DNA from: Leifsonia sp. 466MF
GTDB lineage: Bacteria; Actinomycetota; Actinomycetes; Actinomycetales; Microbacteriaceae
NCBI RefSeq assembly: GCF_900100265.1
Contig: NZ_LT629696.1
Location: 3,348,001 to 3,412,000 of the forward strand
Reading direction: 5' to 3'
DNA length: 64,000 nucleotides
Positions 8,784 through 17,562 of this stretch are shown one piece after another; position 1 is the first letter of the stretch, and each line of letters begins with the position of its first letter. The position numbers and the translations under genes were made by a program. The notes beneath the pieces were generated by a model, which was not told where the DNA came from, did not search any database, and saw only the letters and a list, made by a program, of their open reading frames with translations.

Positions 8784-9145
8784 CGGACGACAAACGCTTC
8801 CCGCGGTCCGTCTTCTCCAGTGGCGACGAGCCGGATGCGCGCTTCTCCCTCGCCAACGAACGGACATTCCTCGCCTGGCTCCGCACCGGCATCGCCCTCC
8901 TCGCCGGCGGTGTCGCGCTCGAGGCCCTCGGTTTGGGCATCCACCCCGGGTTCCGCCTCGCCGCGTCCCTCCTGCTGCTGATCGCCGGCGCGGCCGTGCC
9001 TATTCAGGCCTGGTACGGCTGGAAGCGCACCGAGTCCGCCCTGCGACACGGGACCCCGCTGCCGTCGGCACCATTGACCGTCGTCCTGAGCGTCGTCGTC
9101 ACCGCGGTCGGCGTGCTGGTCCTGGTGGGCGTCCTGCTGCGATGA
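8780..9145 (+). CDS. DUF202 (YidH-like) membrane protein
   Basis: The 121-residue protein has the DUF202 signature LANERTFLAWLRTGIALL at residues 25-42, followed by three hydrophobic segments. The family is an inner-membrane group of unknown function. It is the second gene in the coupled unit: ATGA overlaps join it to the micro-ORF before it and to a second DUF202 gene after it. The tandem pair probably forms a heteromeric membrane assembly, which is inference from their coupling. Confidence 0.85.
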   Translation: MTDDKRFPRSVFSSGDEPDARFSLANERTFLAWLRTGIALLAGGVALEALGLGIHPGFRLAASLLLLIAGAAVPIQAWYGWKRTESALRHGTPLPSAPLTVVLSVVVTAVGVLVLVGVLLR

Positions 9146-9507
9146 ACGCCCCGTTCGACCCGGGCCTGCAACCCGAACGCACCGCTCTCGCGTGGCGGCG
9201 GACCGGGCTCGCCCTTCTCGTCGGATCGTTCGTCGCAGCGCGCATCCTGCCCGAGCTGCTCGGCGCCTGGTCGGCGCTCCTCGGGCTGACCGGCGTGGTG
9301 ATCGCCGGCATCCTGCTCGCCATGATCCATCGCCGGTATCGCGGGCACCACGGACAGCTCACCACCGACGGCGATCGTGCGCCGATCGCCGAGGGTCGCC
9401 TCATCGCGGCCACCGCGGCTTTCGTCTTCGGCGGCGCCCTCGTCAGCATCGTCGTCGTGATCGTGCTCGCAGTGAGCGGTGCCCTCGGCGCCTCGCTCCC
9501 GCGATGA
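9142..9507 (+). CDS. Second DUF202 family membrane protein
   Basis: The 121-residue product again starts with the DUF202 motif in shorter form (ERTALAWRRTGLALL at residues 12-26) and has three membrane segments separated by a basic HRRYRGHH loop. The start overlaps the preceding stop as ATGA, so the two DUF202 proteins should be made together. The paralogues are clearly diverged, which suggests they have distinct roles in one complex. Function is unknown. Confidence 0.83.
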   Translation: MNAPFDPGLQPERTALAWRRTGLALLVGSFVAARILPELLGAWSALLGLTGVVIAGILLAMIHRRYRGHHGQLTTDGDRAPIAEGRLIAATAAFVFGGALVSIVVVIVLAVSGALGASLPR

Positions 9508-9540
9508 GGTCGGACGCACCCGCGGAATAGGGTGGTCGGC

Positions 9541-10494
9541 ATGAGCGCAGTCCATCCGCGAGGCGGGACCTCGTCGGTGCCGGAGACGATCGCCCTGATC
9601 GGCCCCGGCGCGATCGGCACCACCGTTGCCGCGGCGCTGCAGGAGGCGGGCACCCCCGTTCAGCTCTACGGACGCACGGCTCGAGACCAGCTCGTCCTTC
9701 ATCGCGGAGATCACGACATCGTGGTCCCTGGACCCGTCATCGCTGACGTGTCGCAGGTCGCCGGTCCGGCAGATCTCGTCTTTCTCGCGGTGAAGACCAC
9801 CCAGCTCGAGGCCGCGTCACCGTGGCTGGCGGCACTGGTCGGGCCGCAGACCGTCGTCTGCGTGCTGCAGAACGGCGTCGAACAGCAGGCGGCGCTGGCG
9901 CCGCTCCTCCCGGAAGGACATGTCGTCCCCGCTGTCGTGTGGTTCCCCGCCGAGACGCAGCCCGACGGCTCCGTACTGCTGCGCGGCGACGCGCGCCTCA
10001 CCCTGCCGCACTCCCCGGCAGCGTCGGTCGCGGCCCAGGCGCTGAGCACCACGTGGTGCGAGGTCGAGCTGTCCACGGATTTCGCGTCGGTCGCGTGGCG
10101 CAAGCTGCTCCAGAACGCCGTCGCCGGTCTCATGGTGCTGACGGGCCGCAGGGCTGGGATGTTCCGGCGAGACGACATCGCCGGACTGGCGCTGGACTAC
10201 CTCCACGAGTGTCTCGCCGTCGCTCGGGCCGAAGGGGCTGCGCTGGACGACGATGTCCCGGCCCAGCTGCTCGCGCGGTTCCAGTCGTTCCCCGCCGACC
10301 TGGGCACCTCCATCCTCGCCGACCGCGAAGCGGGTCGCCCTCTGGAGTGGGACGCACGGAACGGTGTCGTGCAGCGCCTCGGCCGCGCTCATGGCATCCC
10401 GACGCCGATCAGCGATGTGCTCGTGCCCCTTCTCGCCGCAGCGAGCGATGGAACGGGAAGGGTCGCCGGGCCGGCGGCGGTCACGCCCGGCTGA
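9541..10494 (+). CDS. Ketopantoate reductase-like (ApbA/PanE family) oxidoreductase
   Basis: This 317-residue NADPH-dependent enzyme has the Rossmann motif LIGPGAIGTTVA at residues 17-28. A C-terminal helical domain carries the family lysine in WRKLLQNAVAGLM, and the GVEQ and LLPEGHV blocks are also typical. PanE reduces 2-dehydropantoate to pantoate on the coenzyme A pathway, but many actinobacterial paralogues have other 2-oxo acid substrates. Without neighbouring pantothenate genes the exact role stays open. The ATG was chosen over an in-frame GTG three codons upstream because AGGGTGG is well placed. Its end overlaps the convergent TetR gene by 14 nt. Confidence 0.82.
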   Translation: MSAVHPRGGTSSVPETIALIGPGAIGTTVAAALQEAGTPVQLYGRTARDQLVLHRGDHDIVVPGPVIADVSQVAGPADLVFLAVKTTQLEAASPWLAALVGPQTVVCVLQNGVEQQAALAPLLPEGHVVPAVVWFPAETQPDGSVLLRGDARLTLPHSPAASVAAQALSTTWCEVELSTDFASVAWRKLLQNAVAGLMVLTGRRAGMFRRDDIAGLALDYLHECLAVARAEGAALDDDVPAQLLARFQSFPADLGTSILADREAGRPLEWDARNGVVQRLGRAHGIPTPISDVLVPLLAAASDGTGRVAGPAAVTPG

Positions 10495-11161
10495 CCGAGG
10501 TGAGTCCCGAGATCATGACGTCGATCGCGAAGTCGCGCCGTCGGCGCTCGTCCGCTCCGGTCAGCGCCGGGGCCAGCCGCCGGACGCGCGGGAACAGCTC
10601 CGGGTCCGCGGTCGAGTAGACGGCGAGAGCATCCGAATCGGGGATGCCGGCGACGGCCGAGCGATCACGCACGGTGCGTTCGACGGCGGTCGACGCCGCG
10701 AACTGCGCGATGAGGTCGACGGCGAGCGCGGCATCGGCATCGGGGATGCCGCCGGCCTCCATGAGCGCGAGCTCGTGCTCTGCGAGACGCAGTGCCCCTG
10801 GGAGCGTCGGGATGGTGCCGAGCGCGACCGCGCCGAGGCCCGGGAACGACTCGAGCGCGTCGACCGTGTTGACGACCGTGGCCGCCAACGCCGCCCGCCA
10901 GTCCCCGTCGACCGGAGCGACGAGCTCGATGCCCGCGTAGACGTCGTCGAGCGCGTGCTCGAGCAGCACATCCCGACCCCCGAAGTACGCGTACAACGAC
11001 GCCGGGCCCGTGTTCACCGCCGCGGCGACGTCGCGGAGCGTCACGGCCTCGACTCCACGTTCGCGGATCAGCCCGAGGGTGGCGTCGAGGATCGAGCGCC
11101 GCGACAACGGCGGCTTCGCCGGGCGGTCACGGCGCGAAACGGGCTCAGCGGGCAGCGGCAT
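10481..11161 (-). CDS. TetR family transcriptional regulator
   Basis: The 226-residue regulator has an N-terminal TetR DNA-binding domain (LDATLGLIRERGVEAVTLRDVAAA, then GPASLYAYFGGRD) and a C-terminal TetR_C-like ligand domain. The chosen ATG lies 6 nt after TACACT on the coding strand, as expected of a leaderless transcript. An in-frame ATG at 11194 would add eleven residues but has no ribosome site. It is divergent from an NmrA-like reductase, and two tandem 13-bp palindromes occupy the shared region. It probably represses the reductase and itself; the ligand is unknown. Confidence 0.87.
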   Translation of the reverse strand: MPLPAEPVSRRDRPAKPPLSRRSILDATLGLIRERGVEAVTLRDVAAAVNTGPASLYAYFGGRDVLLEHALDDVYAGIELVAPVDGDWRAALAATVVNTVDALESFPGLGAVALGTIPTLPGALRLAEHELALMEAGGIPDADAALAVDLIAQFAASTAVERTVRDRSAVAGIPDSDALAVYSTADPELFPRVRRLAPALTGADERRRRDFAIDVMISGLTSVSRA

Positions 11162-11200
11162 TCCCCCAGTGTAGCGAGTTGACACGATCGCCATTCTCTA

Positions 11201-11226
11201 CGAACATTGTTCGCGAACGCTGTTCG
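11201..11226. promoter_or_regulatory. Tandem TetR operator (two abutting 13-bp palindromes)
   Basis: CGAACATTGTTCG at 11201 is a perfect palindrome around one central base. CGAACGCTGTTCG follows directly with five matching bases per arm. Together they span 26 bp between the divergent TetR and NmrA-like genes. TTGACA at 11179 could be the -35 box of the rightward promoter, which would place the operator over the -10 region. Spacing between GAAC and GTTC is 3 nt, not the 4 nt of an actinobacterial LexA box. Confidence 0.8.
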
Positions 11227-11251
11227 TCAAGCTCTATGAGAAGGAGAAACC

Positions 11252-12088
11252 ATGTCGGTGCTGGTAGTGGGCGCGAGCGGTGCGGTCGGCGGCCTGGTGG
11301 TCGCCGGGCTGCTGGAGCGCGGAGAGCGGGTGCGGGCGACGAGCCGGCGACCGGAGAACCTGACGCTGCCGGAGCGGGTCGAGGTGCTGGCCGCGGACCT
11401 GAACGACCCACCGACGCTCGGGCCGGCGCTGGCGGGCGTTGATCGCGTGTTCCTGTACGCGGATCTCGACGACCCGGAAGCCGTGGTCGCGCAGCTGGCG
11501 GGCTCGGAAGTTCGGCACGTGGTGCTGCTGTCGTCCTCCGCCGTGACGTTCCCCGGGGCCGAAGAGGACTTCAACGGTGCGAGGTTCCTGCGCGTCGAGC
11601 GGGCGATCGAGTCATCCGGGCTGAACTTCACGTTCCTGCGGCCGGGCGGCTTCGCCAGCAACGCGGCGCGCTGGAGCTGGAGTGTGAAAGGCGAGAGCGC
11701 GGTGCCGCTGCCCTACCCGGACGCCGTGCAGGTCCCCATCCACGAGGCGGACATCGCGGAGGTGGCCGTGATCGCCCTCACCGGAAACGCCCTGCTGAAC
11801 GCGACCCCCGTGCTCACCGGCCCGGAGCGGCTGACCCTGCGCCAGCAGGTCGAGACGATCGGCTCGGTGATCGGCCGACCCGTCGCCGTGGTCGAGCAGA
11901 CGGAGGCGGAGTCGGTCGCGATGTTGTCCCAGTACGTGCCGGAGGTCTGGGTGACGCAGATCGTCACGGACTGGCGGGAGGCCGTCGGAACCCGCCCGGA
12001 CGTGTCACGCGAGTACACCCGCATCACCGGGCGCCCATCTCGCACGTTCCGCACCTGGGTCAGCGATCACGTCGAGCTGTTCCGCTGA
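11252..12088 (+). CDS. NmrA-like NAD(P)-binding oxidoreductase
   Basis: This 278-residue SDR-like protein starts with the dinucleotide-binding motif VVGASGAVGGLVV. It has the NmrA/atypical-SDR layout, with VEVLAADLNDPPTL, VVLLSSSAV and FLRPGGFASN, and lacks a classical YxxxK pair. Related proteins act as quinone reductases or redox sensors. GAGAAGGAG lies just before the ATG. It is divergently transcribed from a TetR gene and is probably its main target. Its 3' end overlaps the convergent GH5-like gene by 84 nt, an unusually long antisense overlap. Confidence 0.85.
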   Translation: MSVLVVGASGAVGGLVVAGLLERGERVRATSRRPENLTLPERVEVLAADLNDPPTLGPALAGVDRVFLYADLDDPEAVVAQLAGSEVRHVVLLSSSAVTFPGAEEDFNGARFLRVERAIESSGLNFTFLRPGGFASNAARWSWSVKGESAVPLPYPDAVQVPIHEADIAEVAVIALTGNALLNATPVLTGPERLTLRQQVETIGSVIGRPVAVVEQTEAESVAMLSQYVPEVWVTQIVTDWREAVGTRPDVSREYTRITGRPSRTFRTWVSDHVELFR

Positions 12089-13165
12089 CCGCCGCCCACC
12101 CGGGGAGCGCATCCCGAGCGCGCGCATCACCTCGGGCGCTGCGGGCTCCGTCCCCGAGCGCGACACCGCGGGGTCGGTGTCCACGATGCCGAAGGGCCCA
12201 CGAAGGTTCCAGAGCGCCCAGCCGATGCCATGGTCGCCGAGCACGCCAGTGACGGCCTCCAACCACGCGAGGCGGATTGCGGACGGGAGTGTCGCGTAGG
12301 CCCCCATCTCGCCGACGTGCACAGCGGCGCCGGCGTCCGCGAGCGCGATCCACGGCTGCAGCACCCGCTCGATGGCGCCCGCATCCCACGTCGCCGTCGT
12401 CTCGCCGGGCAGCGGCACGTACCCGTCGCGGCGCGCCGCATCCACATCGGTCTGCAGCGGCCAGTGCGGCTCGGCCGTCGTCGCAGCCACCCACGGCGCT
12501 CGGTGATGCGTGATCTCGAAGGGCTTGTACAGGTGCACGGAGGTCACGACCCGGGGATGCGCCGACCACTTCGCAGGAGGTGGCTGCATTCCCGCATCCC
12601 AGCCCTCCAGCACCACCAGGCGTTCGGGCGAGATCCTCCAGATCTCCTCCGCCGTACGGCCGAAGACCTCGTCGAAGGTCGCCTCGTCGGTGCGCGGTGG
12701 CTCATTGAGCAGGTCGAAGCTCAGCTCCTCCGGCGGTACATCGGCGTACCGCCGGGCGAAAGTCGTCCAGTAGTGGCGGAACAGCTGCTGACGGTCGGCG
12801 TCGCGGAAGAGGTCCCCGGGTTCCGGCACGTCGAACTGCGACAGTGAGTTGACGCAGTACCCGGGGGCGCGGTGGAGGTTGAGGCTCACGTGGATGCCGT
12901 ACTCGCGCCCCAGTTCGACCGCACGGTCGACGAGACCCAGGCGATCGGGATCGATGGACTGCCCGCGCGGGCCGGTGCCGAACCACAGGTACGACAGCGG
13001 GATGCGCGCGAAGGTCATCCCGAGCTCCGCCATCATGGCGAAATCCGACTCCTGGATTCCGTGCCCCAGCCGGATCGGGAAGAGCTCCATCCAGCGCGCG
13101 CTCGTCGAGAAGAGCTCGATCAGGTTGGCGCCTCGCCAGTGGGAGGCTCGGGATATCGTCGGCAT
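12005..13165 (-). CDS. GH5-like glycoside hydrolase (cellulase fold), cytoplasmic
   Basis: The 386-residue enzyme lacks a signal peptide. A clan GH-A barrel is indicated by RGANL near the start, ARIPLSYLWF, LNLHRAPGY, the acid/base motif FDLLNEP (Glu at about 155) and the nucleophile motif VHVGEMGAY (Glu at about 286). GH5-type enzymes cleave beta-linked oligosaccharides; a cytoplasmic one would process imported fragments. It is divergent from an ABC importer, with an operator in the 163-nt gap. The last 30 or so residues are read opposite the NmrA-like gene and look low in complexity, so the natural C-terminus may have been extended by drift. Confidence 0.87.
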   Translation of the reverse strand: MPTISRASHWRGANLIELFSTSARWMELFPIRLGHGIQESDFAMMAELGMTFARIPLSYLWFGTGPRGQSIDPDRLGLVDRAVELGREYGIHVSLNLHRAPGYCVNSLSQFDVPEPGDLFRDADRQQLFRHYWTTFARRYADVPPEELSFDLLNEPPRTDEATFDEVFGRTAEEIWRISPERLVVLEGWDAGMQPPPAKWSAHPRVVTSVHLYKPFEITHHRAPWVAATTAEPHWPLQTDVDAARRDGYVPLPGETTATWDAGAIERVLQPWIALADAGAAVHVGEMGAYATLPSAIRLAWLEAVTGVLGDHGIGWALWNLRGPFGIVDTDPAVSRSGTEPAAPEVMRALGMRSPGGRRSAEQLDVIADPGAERARWAPGDAGVLA

Positions 13166-13180
13166 TCACGCTCCTTCGCA

Positions 13181-13198
13181 TGCGCAATCGTTTGCGTG
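13181..13198. promoter_or_regulatory. LacI-type operator between GH5-like gene and ABC importer
   Basis: TGCGCAA and TTGCGTG flank TCGT, the same half-site layout (7-4-7) as two other sites at 21372 and 21595. It lies 16 nt before the GH5-like start codon and about 130 nt upstream of the binding-protein gene. It probably binds the LacI-family protein encoded at 18970. Confidence 0.78.
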
Positions 13199-13328
13199 GT
13201 GCAGGCAATGCTACTTGCGCACCGTGAATGTATCCAGCAGAATCGCGATGAACAAGCATTTGCGCGCTTTGCTCAAAATGCATTCCAGGACGACCATGAG
13301 CATCGTCCAAGACCAAGGAGTTTCAAGG

Positions 13329-14690
13329 ATGAAACCAACGCGGAAGCTGGCTGTGATCACCGCCACCGGCCTCGCCGTCGCCGCTGTGCTCGCCGGCTGC
13401 TCGAGCTCGCCGAGCTCCGACAGCGCGAACGGCGCTGTGACCATCACCATCGGAGACCGGCCGGCGTCGTCGGACGCGGACAACCGGGCCTACTACGACA
13501 AGCAGGTGAAGGCGTTCGAGAAGGCGAACCCCGGCATCACGCTGAAACCCGTCGAGACCAAGTGGGACGCGACGACGTTCCAGGCCCTGGTCGCCGGCGG
13601 GAACCTGCCCGACGTCCTCAGCGTCCCGTTCACGGAGCCGCAGGGCCTGATCGCGCGAAGGCAGGTCGCCGACCTGACCGACGTGCTCAAGTCCTCCGGT
13701 CTCGCCGACGAGCTGAACCCGACGGTCCTCAAGGTGGCTCAGGCCGACAACGGACACACCTACGCCGTCCCGACGTCGGCCTACTCGGTCGGCCTCATCT
13801 ACAACCGTGACCTGTTCGCGAAGAGCGGCCTCGACCCCGACAAGCCGCCGGCCACCTGGGACGAGTTGCGGGCCGACGCGAAGCAGATCACCGAGAAGAC
13901 CGGAGTCCCCGGCTACGCCCAGCTGACCACCAAAGGCCAGGGTGGCTGGATGTTCACCACCCAGACGTACGCCTTCGGCGGCACGGTCGAGAACGCTGAA
14001 GGCACGAAGGCCACCTTCGATGGGACACCGTCGCAGGAGGCGCTGAAGGCGCTGCACGAGATGCGGTGGACCGACGGCTCGATGCCGTCCACGGCCCTCT
14101 ACGATCTCGACGGCATGGCCCAGGCGTTCGCCGGCGGCAAGGTCGGCATGTTCATGTCCGCGCCCGATCAGTACCGCGCCTCCATCGTGACCAACGGCAT
14201 GGACCCGAAGAACTTCGGTGTCGGGGGGCTGCCGCAGAACGGCGGCGACCACGGCACGCTCTCCGGAGGCTCGGTGCAGGTGGTGAGCCCGAAGGCCACC
14301 GCGGACCAGCAGAAGGCCGCGCTCAAGTGGATCCGCTTCTTCTACCTCGGCCCGTTCGAGAATCAGAAGGCTGCGGTCGACCAGGCGAAGGCCCAGGCGG
14401 CGGACAAGCAGCCCGTCGGTCTGCCCGGCCTGCCCGTCCTGAGCGCGGAGAAGCAGGAGACGTACAACGGCTGGATCAAGCCCTACGTCAACGTCCCCAC
14501 CGCGAACTTCGCACCGTACGTGGCGGTCGCGAAGGACCAGAAGATCATCCCGGAGCCGTCGTCGCACGCGCAGGAGGTCTACGCGGCGCTGGACCCGGTG
14601 GTGCAGAGCGTGCTCACCGACCAGAACGCCGACATCCCGGCTCTGCTGTCGCAGGCGGCGAAGACCGTGCAGGGCAAGCTCGGACGCTGA
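13329..14690 (+). CDS. Sugar ABC transporter substrate-binding lipoprotein
   Basis: This 453-residue extracellular lipoprotein has a signal ending in the lipobox VLAGC at about residue 24, then a Ser-rich linker. The SBP family 1 fold is seen in ITIGDRPASSDADN, FEKANPGITLK, LPDVLSVPF, YAVPTSAYSVGLIYNR and PATWDEL. AAGGAG lies 8 nt upstream of the ATG. It heads an operon with two permeases, an SDR and an enolase-superfamily enzyme. It should capture an oligosaccharide released by the secreted hydrolases encoded downstream. Confidence 0.92.
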   Translation: MKPTRKLAVITATGLAVAAVLAGCSSSPSSDSANGAVTITIGDRPASSDADNRAYYDKQVKAFEKANPGITLKPVETKWDATTFQALVAGGNLPDVLSVPFTEPQGLIARRQVADLTDVLKSSGLADELNPTVLKVAQADNGHTYAVPTSAYSVGLIYNRDLFAKSGLDPDKPPATWDELRADAKQITEKTGVPGYAQLTTKGQGGWMFTTQTYAFGGTVENAEGTKATFDGTPSQEALKALHEMRWTDGSMPSTALYDLDGMAQAFAGGKVGMFMSAPDQYRASIVTNGMDPKNFGVGGLPQNGGDHGTLSGGSVQVVSPKATADQQKAALKWIRFFYLGPFENQKAAVDQAKAQAADKQPVGLPGLPVLSAEKQETYNGWIKPYVNVPTANFAPYVAVAKDQKIIPEPSSHAQEVYAALDPVVQSVLTDQNADIPALLSQAAKTVQGKLGR

Positions 14691-14756
14691 CGCCCCGTGG
14701 TCCGGCGCAGGGCTGGGAAGCCACGCGCCGGACCACCGCGTCCGGAAGGAGAGATC

Positions 14757-15743
14757 ATGGCGCTGAGGGAGCAGACCCCGACGCTGAAGGAGGCGCCGCC
14801 GACGGCGACGTCCGGAGTGAGGGATGCGCGGCGCCGGTCGGCGCCGGCGAGGCGGCGCAACCGTGTCGTGGCGTGGTACCGGAGCGGCGGGCTCACCGTC
14901 GTCCTGTTCGCCGTGCCGATCGTCCTGATCTTCCTCTACTTCTCGTGGGGGCCGATCGTCAGCGGGCTCGTGATGAGCCTGCAGCGAACGAACCTGGTCG
15001 ACCCCGCCACGTGGGTCGGGCTGGACAACTTCACGTACGTCCTCTCCGATCCGGGACTCGGCCAGGCGGCGATCAACACCCTCTACTTCACCGGCCTGGC
15101 GATCCTCTTCGGCTTCCCGCTGCCGATCCTCCTCGCGGTGTTCATCGCCGAGCTGCGCGGACGGTCGTGGATGTACACGACGCTCGTGTACCTGCCGGTG
15201 ATCGTCCCGCCCGTCGTCTCCATCCTCCTCTGGAAGGTGTTCTACGACTCCTCGCCGAGCGGGCTGTTCAACTCGATCCTGGGGGTGTTCGGCATCCCGC
15301 CGCAGCCGTGGCTCGACTCGCCTGCGACCGCGATGCCCTCGATCGTGATCGAGGCGACCTGGGCGGGAGCCGGCACGGCGGTGATCATCTACCTGGCGGC
15401 CCTGACATCGGTGCGAACGGAGCTGTACGAAGCCGCCGAACTCGACGGCGCCGGCATCTGGTCCCGCGTGTGGCACATCACCCTCCCGCAACTGCGCGGC
15501 GTGATCCTCGTGATGCTGCTGCTGCAGGTCATCGGCACGATGCAGTTGTTCACCGAGCCGTTCCTCTTCACCGGGGGCGGTCCGCAAGGGTCGACGACGA
15601 CGATCCTCCTCCTCATCTACAACTACGCGTTCGTCAGCGGCGACTACGGCGCGGCCACGGCCCTCAGCGTCCTACTGGCCGCCGGGTTGTGCCTGCTGTC
15701 GGCGATCTACCAGCTCGCGACGCGGAAATGGAGCAGCGACTGA
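14757..15743 (+). CDS. Carbohydrate ABC transporter permease (first)
   Basis: This 328-residue permease has a long basic N-terminal region before six membrane segments. The EAA loop reads EAAELDGAGIW with TLPQL. GGAAGGAG lies just before the chosen ATG; an earlier in-frame ATG at 14697 would overlap the preceding stop region without a ribosome site. It follows the binding-protein gene and overlaps the second permease by one nucleotide (TGATG). Confidence 0.9.
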   Translation: MALREQTPTLKEAPPTATSGVRDARRRSAPARRRNRVVAWYRSGGLTVVLFAVPIVLIFLYFSWGPIVSGLVMSLQRTNLVDPATWVGLDNFTYVLSDPGLGQAAINTLYFTGLAILFGFPLPILLAVFIAELRGRSWMYTTLVYLPVIVPPVVSILLWKVFYDSSPSGLFNSILGVFGIPPQPWLDSPATAMPSIVIEATWAGAGTAVIIYLAALTSVRTELYEAAELDGAGIWSRVWHITLPQLRGVILVMLLLQVIGTMQLFTEPFLFTGGGPQGSTTTILLLIYNYAFVSGDYGAATALSVLLAAGLCLLSAIYQLATRKWSSD

Positions 15744-16669
15744 TGAGCGCACCGCTTCCCACCGGCACCCGGCGTCGCAGTCGTCCGGCCGCCGAGCGCA
15801 GCGTGATCTCCGACAGCGACCGCAGGCGACCGGCGGTGCGGATTCCACTCACCGTCGTCCAGGTCCTCATCCTGATCGGTCTGATCGTCGCCGGCCTCGG
15901 TCCGCTGCTGTGGCTGCTCAAAGCCGCCCTCTCCCCCACCCAGGACATCCTGCGCGACCCGCTCGCCTTCTTCCCGTCCGGCGTCGTCGAGTGGGGGAAC
16001 CTCGCGACGGCCTGGAACCAGGGACACCTCGGCTTCTACCTCGGCAACACGGCCATCCTCGCCCTGGGCTCGATGATCGCGAATCTCTTCGTGTGCGCCA
16101 CCGGCGCCTACGTGCTGAGCGTGCTCCGGCCGAAGTGGGGACCCGTGCTCTCCGGCGCCATCCTGGCGACCCTGTTCATCCCGGGAATCGTCTCGCTCGT
16201 CCCGCTCTATCTGACGGTGCTGAAGCTCCCGCTCGTCGGCGCGGATCTCACCAACACGTACTGGGCGGTCTGGCTCCCAGCCGCCGCGAACGGCTTCAAC
16301 GTCCTCGTCATCAAGCGTTTCTTCGACTCCATACCGCGCGAGTACTTCGAGGCTGCGCGTATCGACGGCGCCGGCCATGTGCGGGTGTTCACCACGATCG
16401 TGCTCCCGCTGTCCCGCCCCATCCTCGGCGTGGTCGCCCTCCTCGCCGTCATCGCCTCCTGGAAGGACTATCTGTGGCCACTCCTCGTGCTACCGAACCC
16501 GGATCTCCAACCGGTCTCGGTCGCCCTGCCGAAGATCGCGCAGTTCAGCCCGCTGAACATCCAGCTGGCGGGCCTGTTCCTGGCCCTGCTGATCCCGGTG
16601 GTGCTCTTCATCGTCTTCCAGCGCTCGTTCCTGCGCGGCGTCGGGATGTCGGGAGGAGTGAAGGGATGA
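15743..16669 (+). CDS. Carbohydrate ABC transporter permease (second)
   Basis: This 308-residue membrane protein has a basic N-terminus, about six membrane segments and the EAA loop EAARIDGAG with VLPLS. It ends in GVKG, typical of MalG-type partners. The ATG overlaps the stop of the first permease. As in the first uptake locus, no ATPase gene accompanies the permeases, so a shared ATPase elsewhere is expected. The SDR gene downstream overlaps its stop as ATGA. Confidence 0.9.
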   Translation: MSAPLPTGTRRRSRPAAERSVISDSDRRRPAVRIPLTVVQVLILIGLIVAGLGPLLWLLKAALSPTQDILRDPLAFFPSGVVEWGNLATAWNQGHLGFYLGNTAILALGSMIANLFVCATGAYVLSVLRPKWGPVLSGAILATLFIPGIVSLVPLYLTVLKLPLVGADLTNTYWAVWLPAAANGFNVLVIKRFFDSIPREYFEAARIDGAGHVRVFTTIVLPLSRPILGVVALLAVIASWKDYLWPLLVLPNPDLQPVSVALPKIAQFSPLNIQLAGLFLALLIPVVLFIVFQRSFLRGVGMSGGVKG

Positions 16670-17562
16670 CGGAGCTTCCCCGCCGCGTGCTGGTCACCGG
16701 TGCCGACGGCGCGATCGGCCGAGCCACCACGGAGCAGCTGGTCGCAGACGGCGTCGCCGTCACGGCGCTCTCCCTGAACTTCGATGGCGACAGCGCAGCC
16801 GACCGGGTCATCGCCGGCGACGCGCGCGACGAGGCCACCGTCGCGGAGGCGCTGGAGGATGTCGACGCGATCGTGCACCTGGCCGCGATCCCGCATCCGT
16901 CGCTCGGGACGCCGGCGACCGTCTACGGAACGAACGTCGTCGCCACGTTCACGGTGCTCGCTACCGCCGCCGAACGCGGCGTCCGGCGCGCCGTCGTGGC
17001 GAGCAGCATCAATGCGTTCGGCGTCCCGATGAACAGCAACGACGTGGAGCCGGCGTACTACCCGATCGACGAGGAGATCCCCACCGACATCGCGGACGCG
17101 TATTCGCTCTCCAAGACCAGCGACGAGACGACCGCGCGCATGATCTGGCGGCGCTGGGGCATGGACGTCGTCTGCCTCCGATTCCCGCTGATCAAGGATC
17201 GCGCCACCCTCGAGCGCGTCGCCGCCGAGGTCGAGCTCGACCCGGCGTCGATGGCGCGGGAGGGCTGGGCCTACCTCGACCTGCGCGACGGCGTGCGGGC
17301 CATCCGCTCCGCACTGACCTCCGCGCCGCCCGGACCTCACGTGGTCGGCCTCAGCGCCGACGATGTGCTGCCGGCCATCCCGGCCGCCGAGCTGCTGAGG
17401 AGGTTCGCGCCCGCTGTCCCGGTCCGCGGGCCGATCGCCGAGCACGGGCCGCTCATCGACACGTCGCGGGCGCGGGAGCTGCTGGGCTTCACCCCGCTGT
17501 ACTCCATCCATCACGCGGACCCGCTCGAGGATCCGCTCGCCCTGGGAGCCGTGAATGCCTGA
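16666..17562 (+). CDS. NAD-dependent epimerase/dehydrogenase-like SDR, possibly a uronate dehydrogenase
   Basis: The 298-residue extended SDR has VTGADGAIGRATTEQL at residues 10-25, VHLAAIPHP, ASSINAFG and the catalytic AYSLSK (YxxxK). The order resembles hexuronate dehydrogenases and related sugar SDRs, which oxidise C1 of uronic acids to aldarolactones. The neighbouring enolase-superfamily dehydratase supports an acid-sugar pathway. ATGA overlaps join it to the permease before it, and 8 nt overlap joins it to the gene after it. The substrate is inferred from context only. Confidence 0.8.
   Translation: MTELPRRVLVTGADGAIGRATTEQLVADGVAVTALSLNFDGDSAADRVIAGDARDEATVAEALEDVDAIVHLAAIPHPSLGTPATVYGTNVVATFTVLATAAERGVRRAVVASSINAFGVPMNSNDVEPAYYPIDEEIPTDIADAYSLSKTSDETTARMIWRRWGMDVVCLRFPLIKDRATLERVAAEVELDPASMAREGWAYLDLRDGVRAIRSALTSAPPGPHVVGLSADDVLPAIPAAELLRRFAPAVPVRGPIAEHGPLIDTSRARELLGFTPLYSIHHADPLEDPLALGAVNA

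Noticed and set aside
11201-11226. LexA (SOS) box
   Set aside because: GAAC and GTTC are 3 nt apart here and the actinobacterial LexA box needs 4. The divergent TetR gene explains the palindromes better.
14066-16669. A large plus-strand frame starting inside the second binding-protein gene
   Set aside because: Only its end, from 15743, is a real permease. The earlier part is an out-of-frame reading of the binding protein and first permease.
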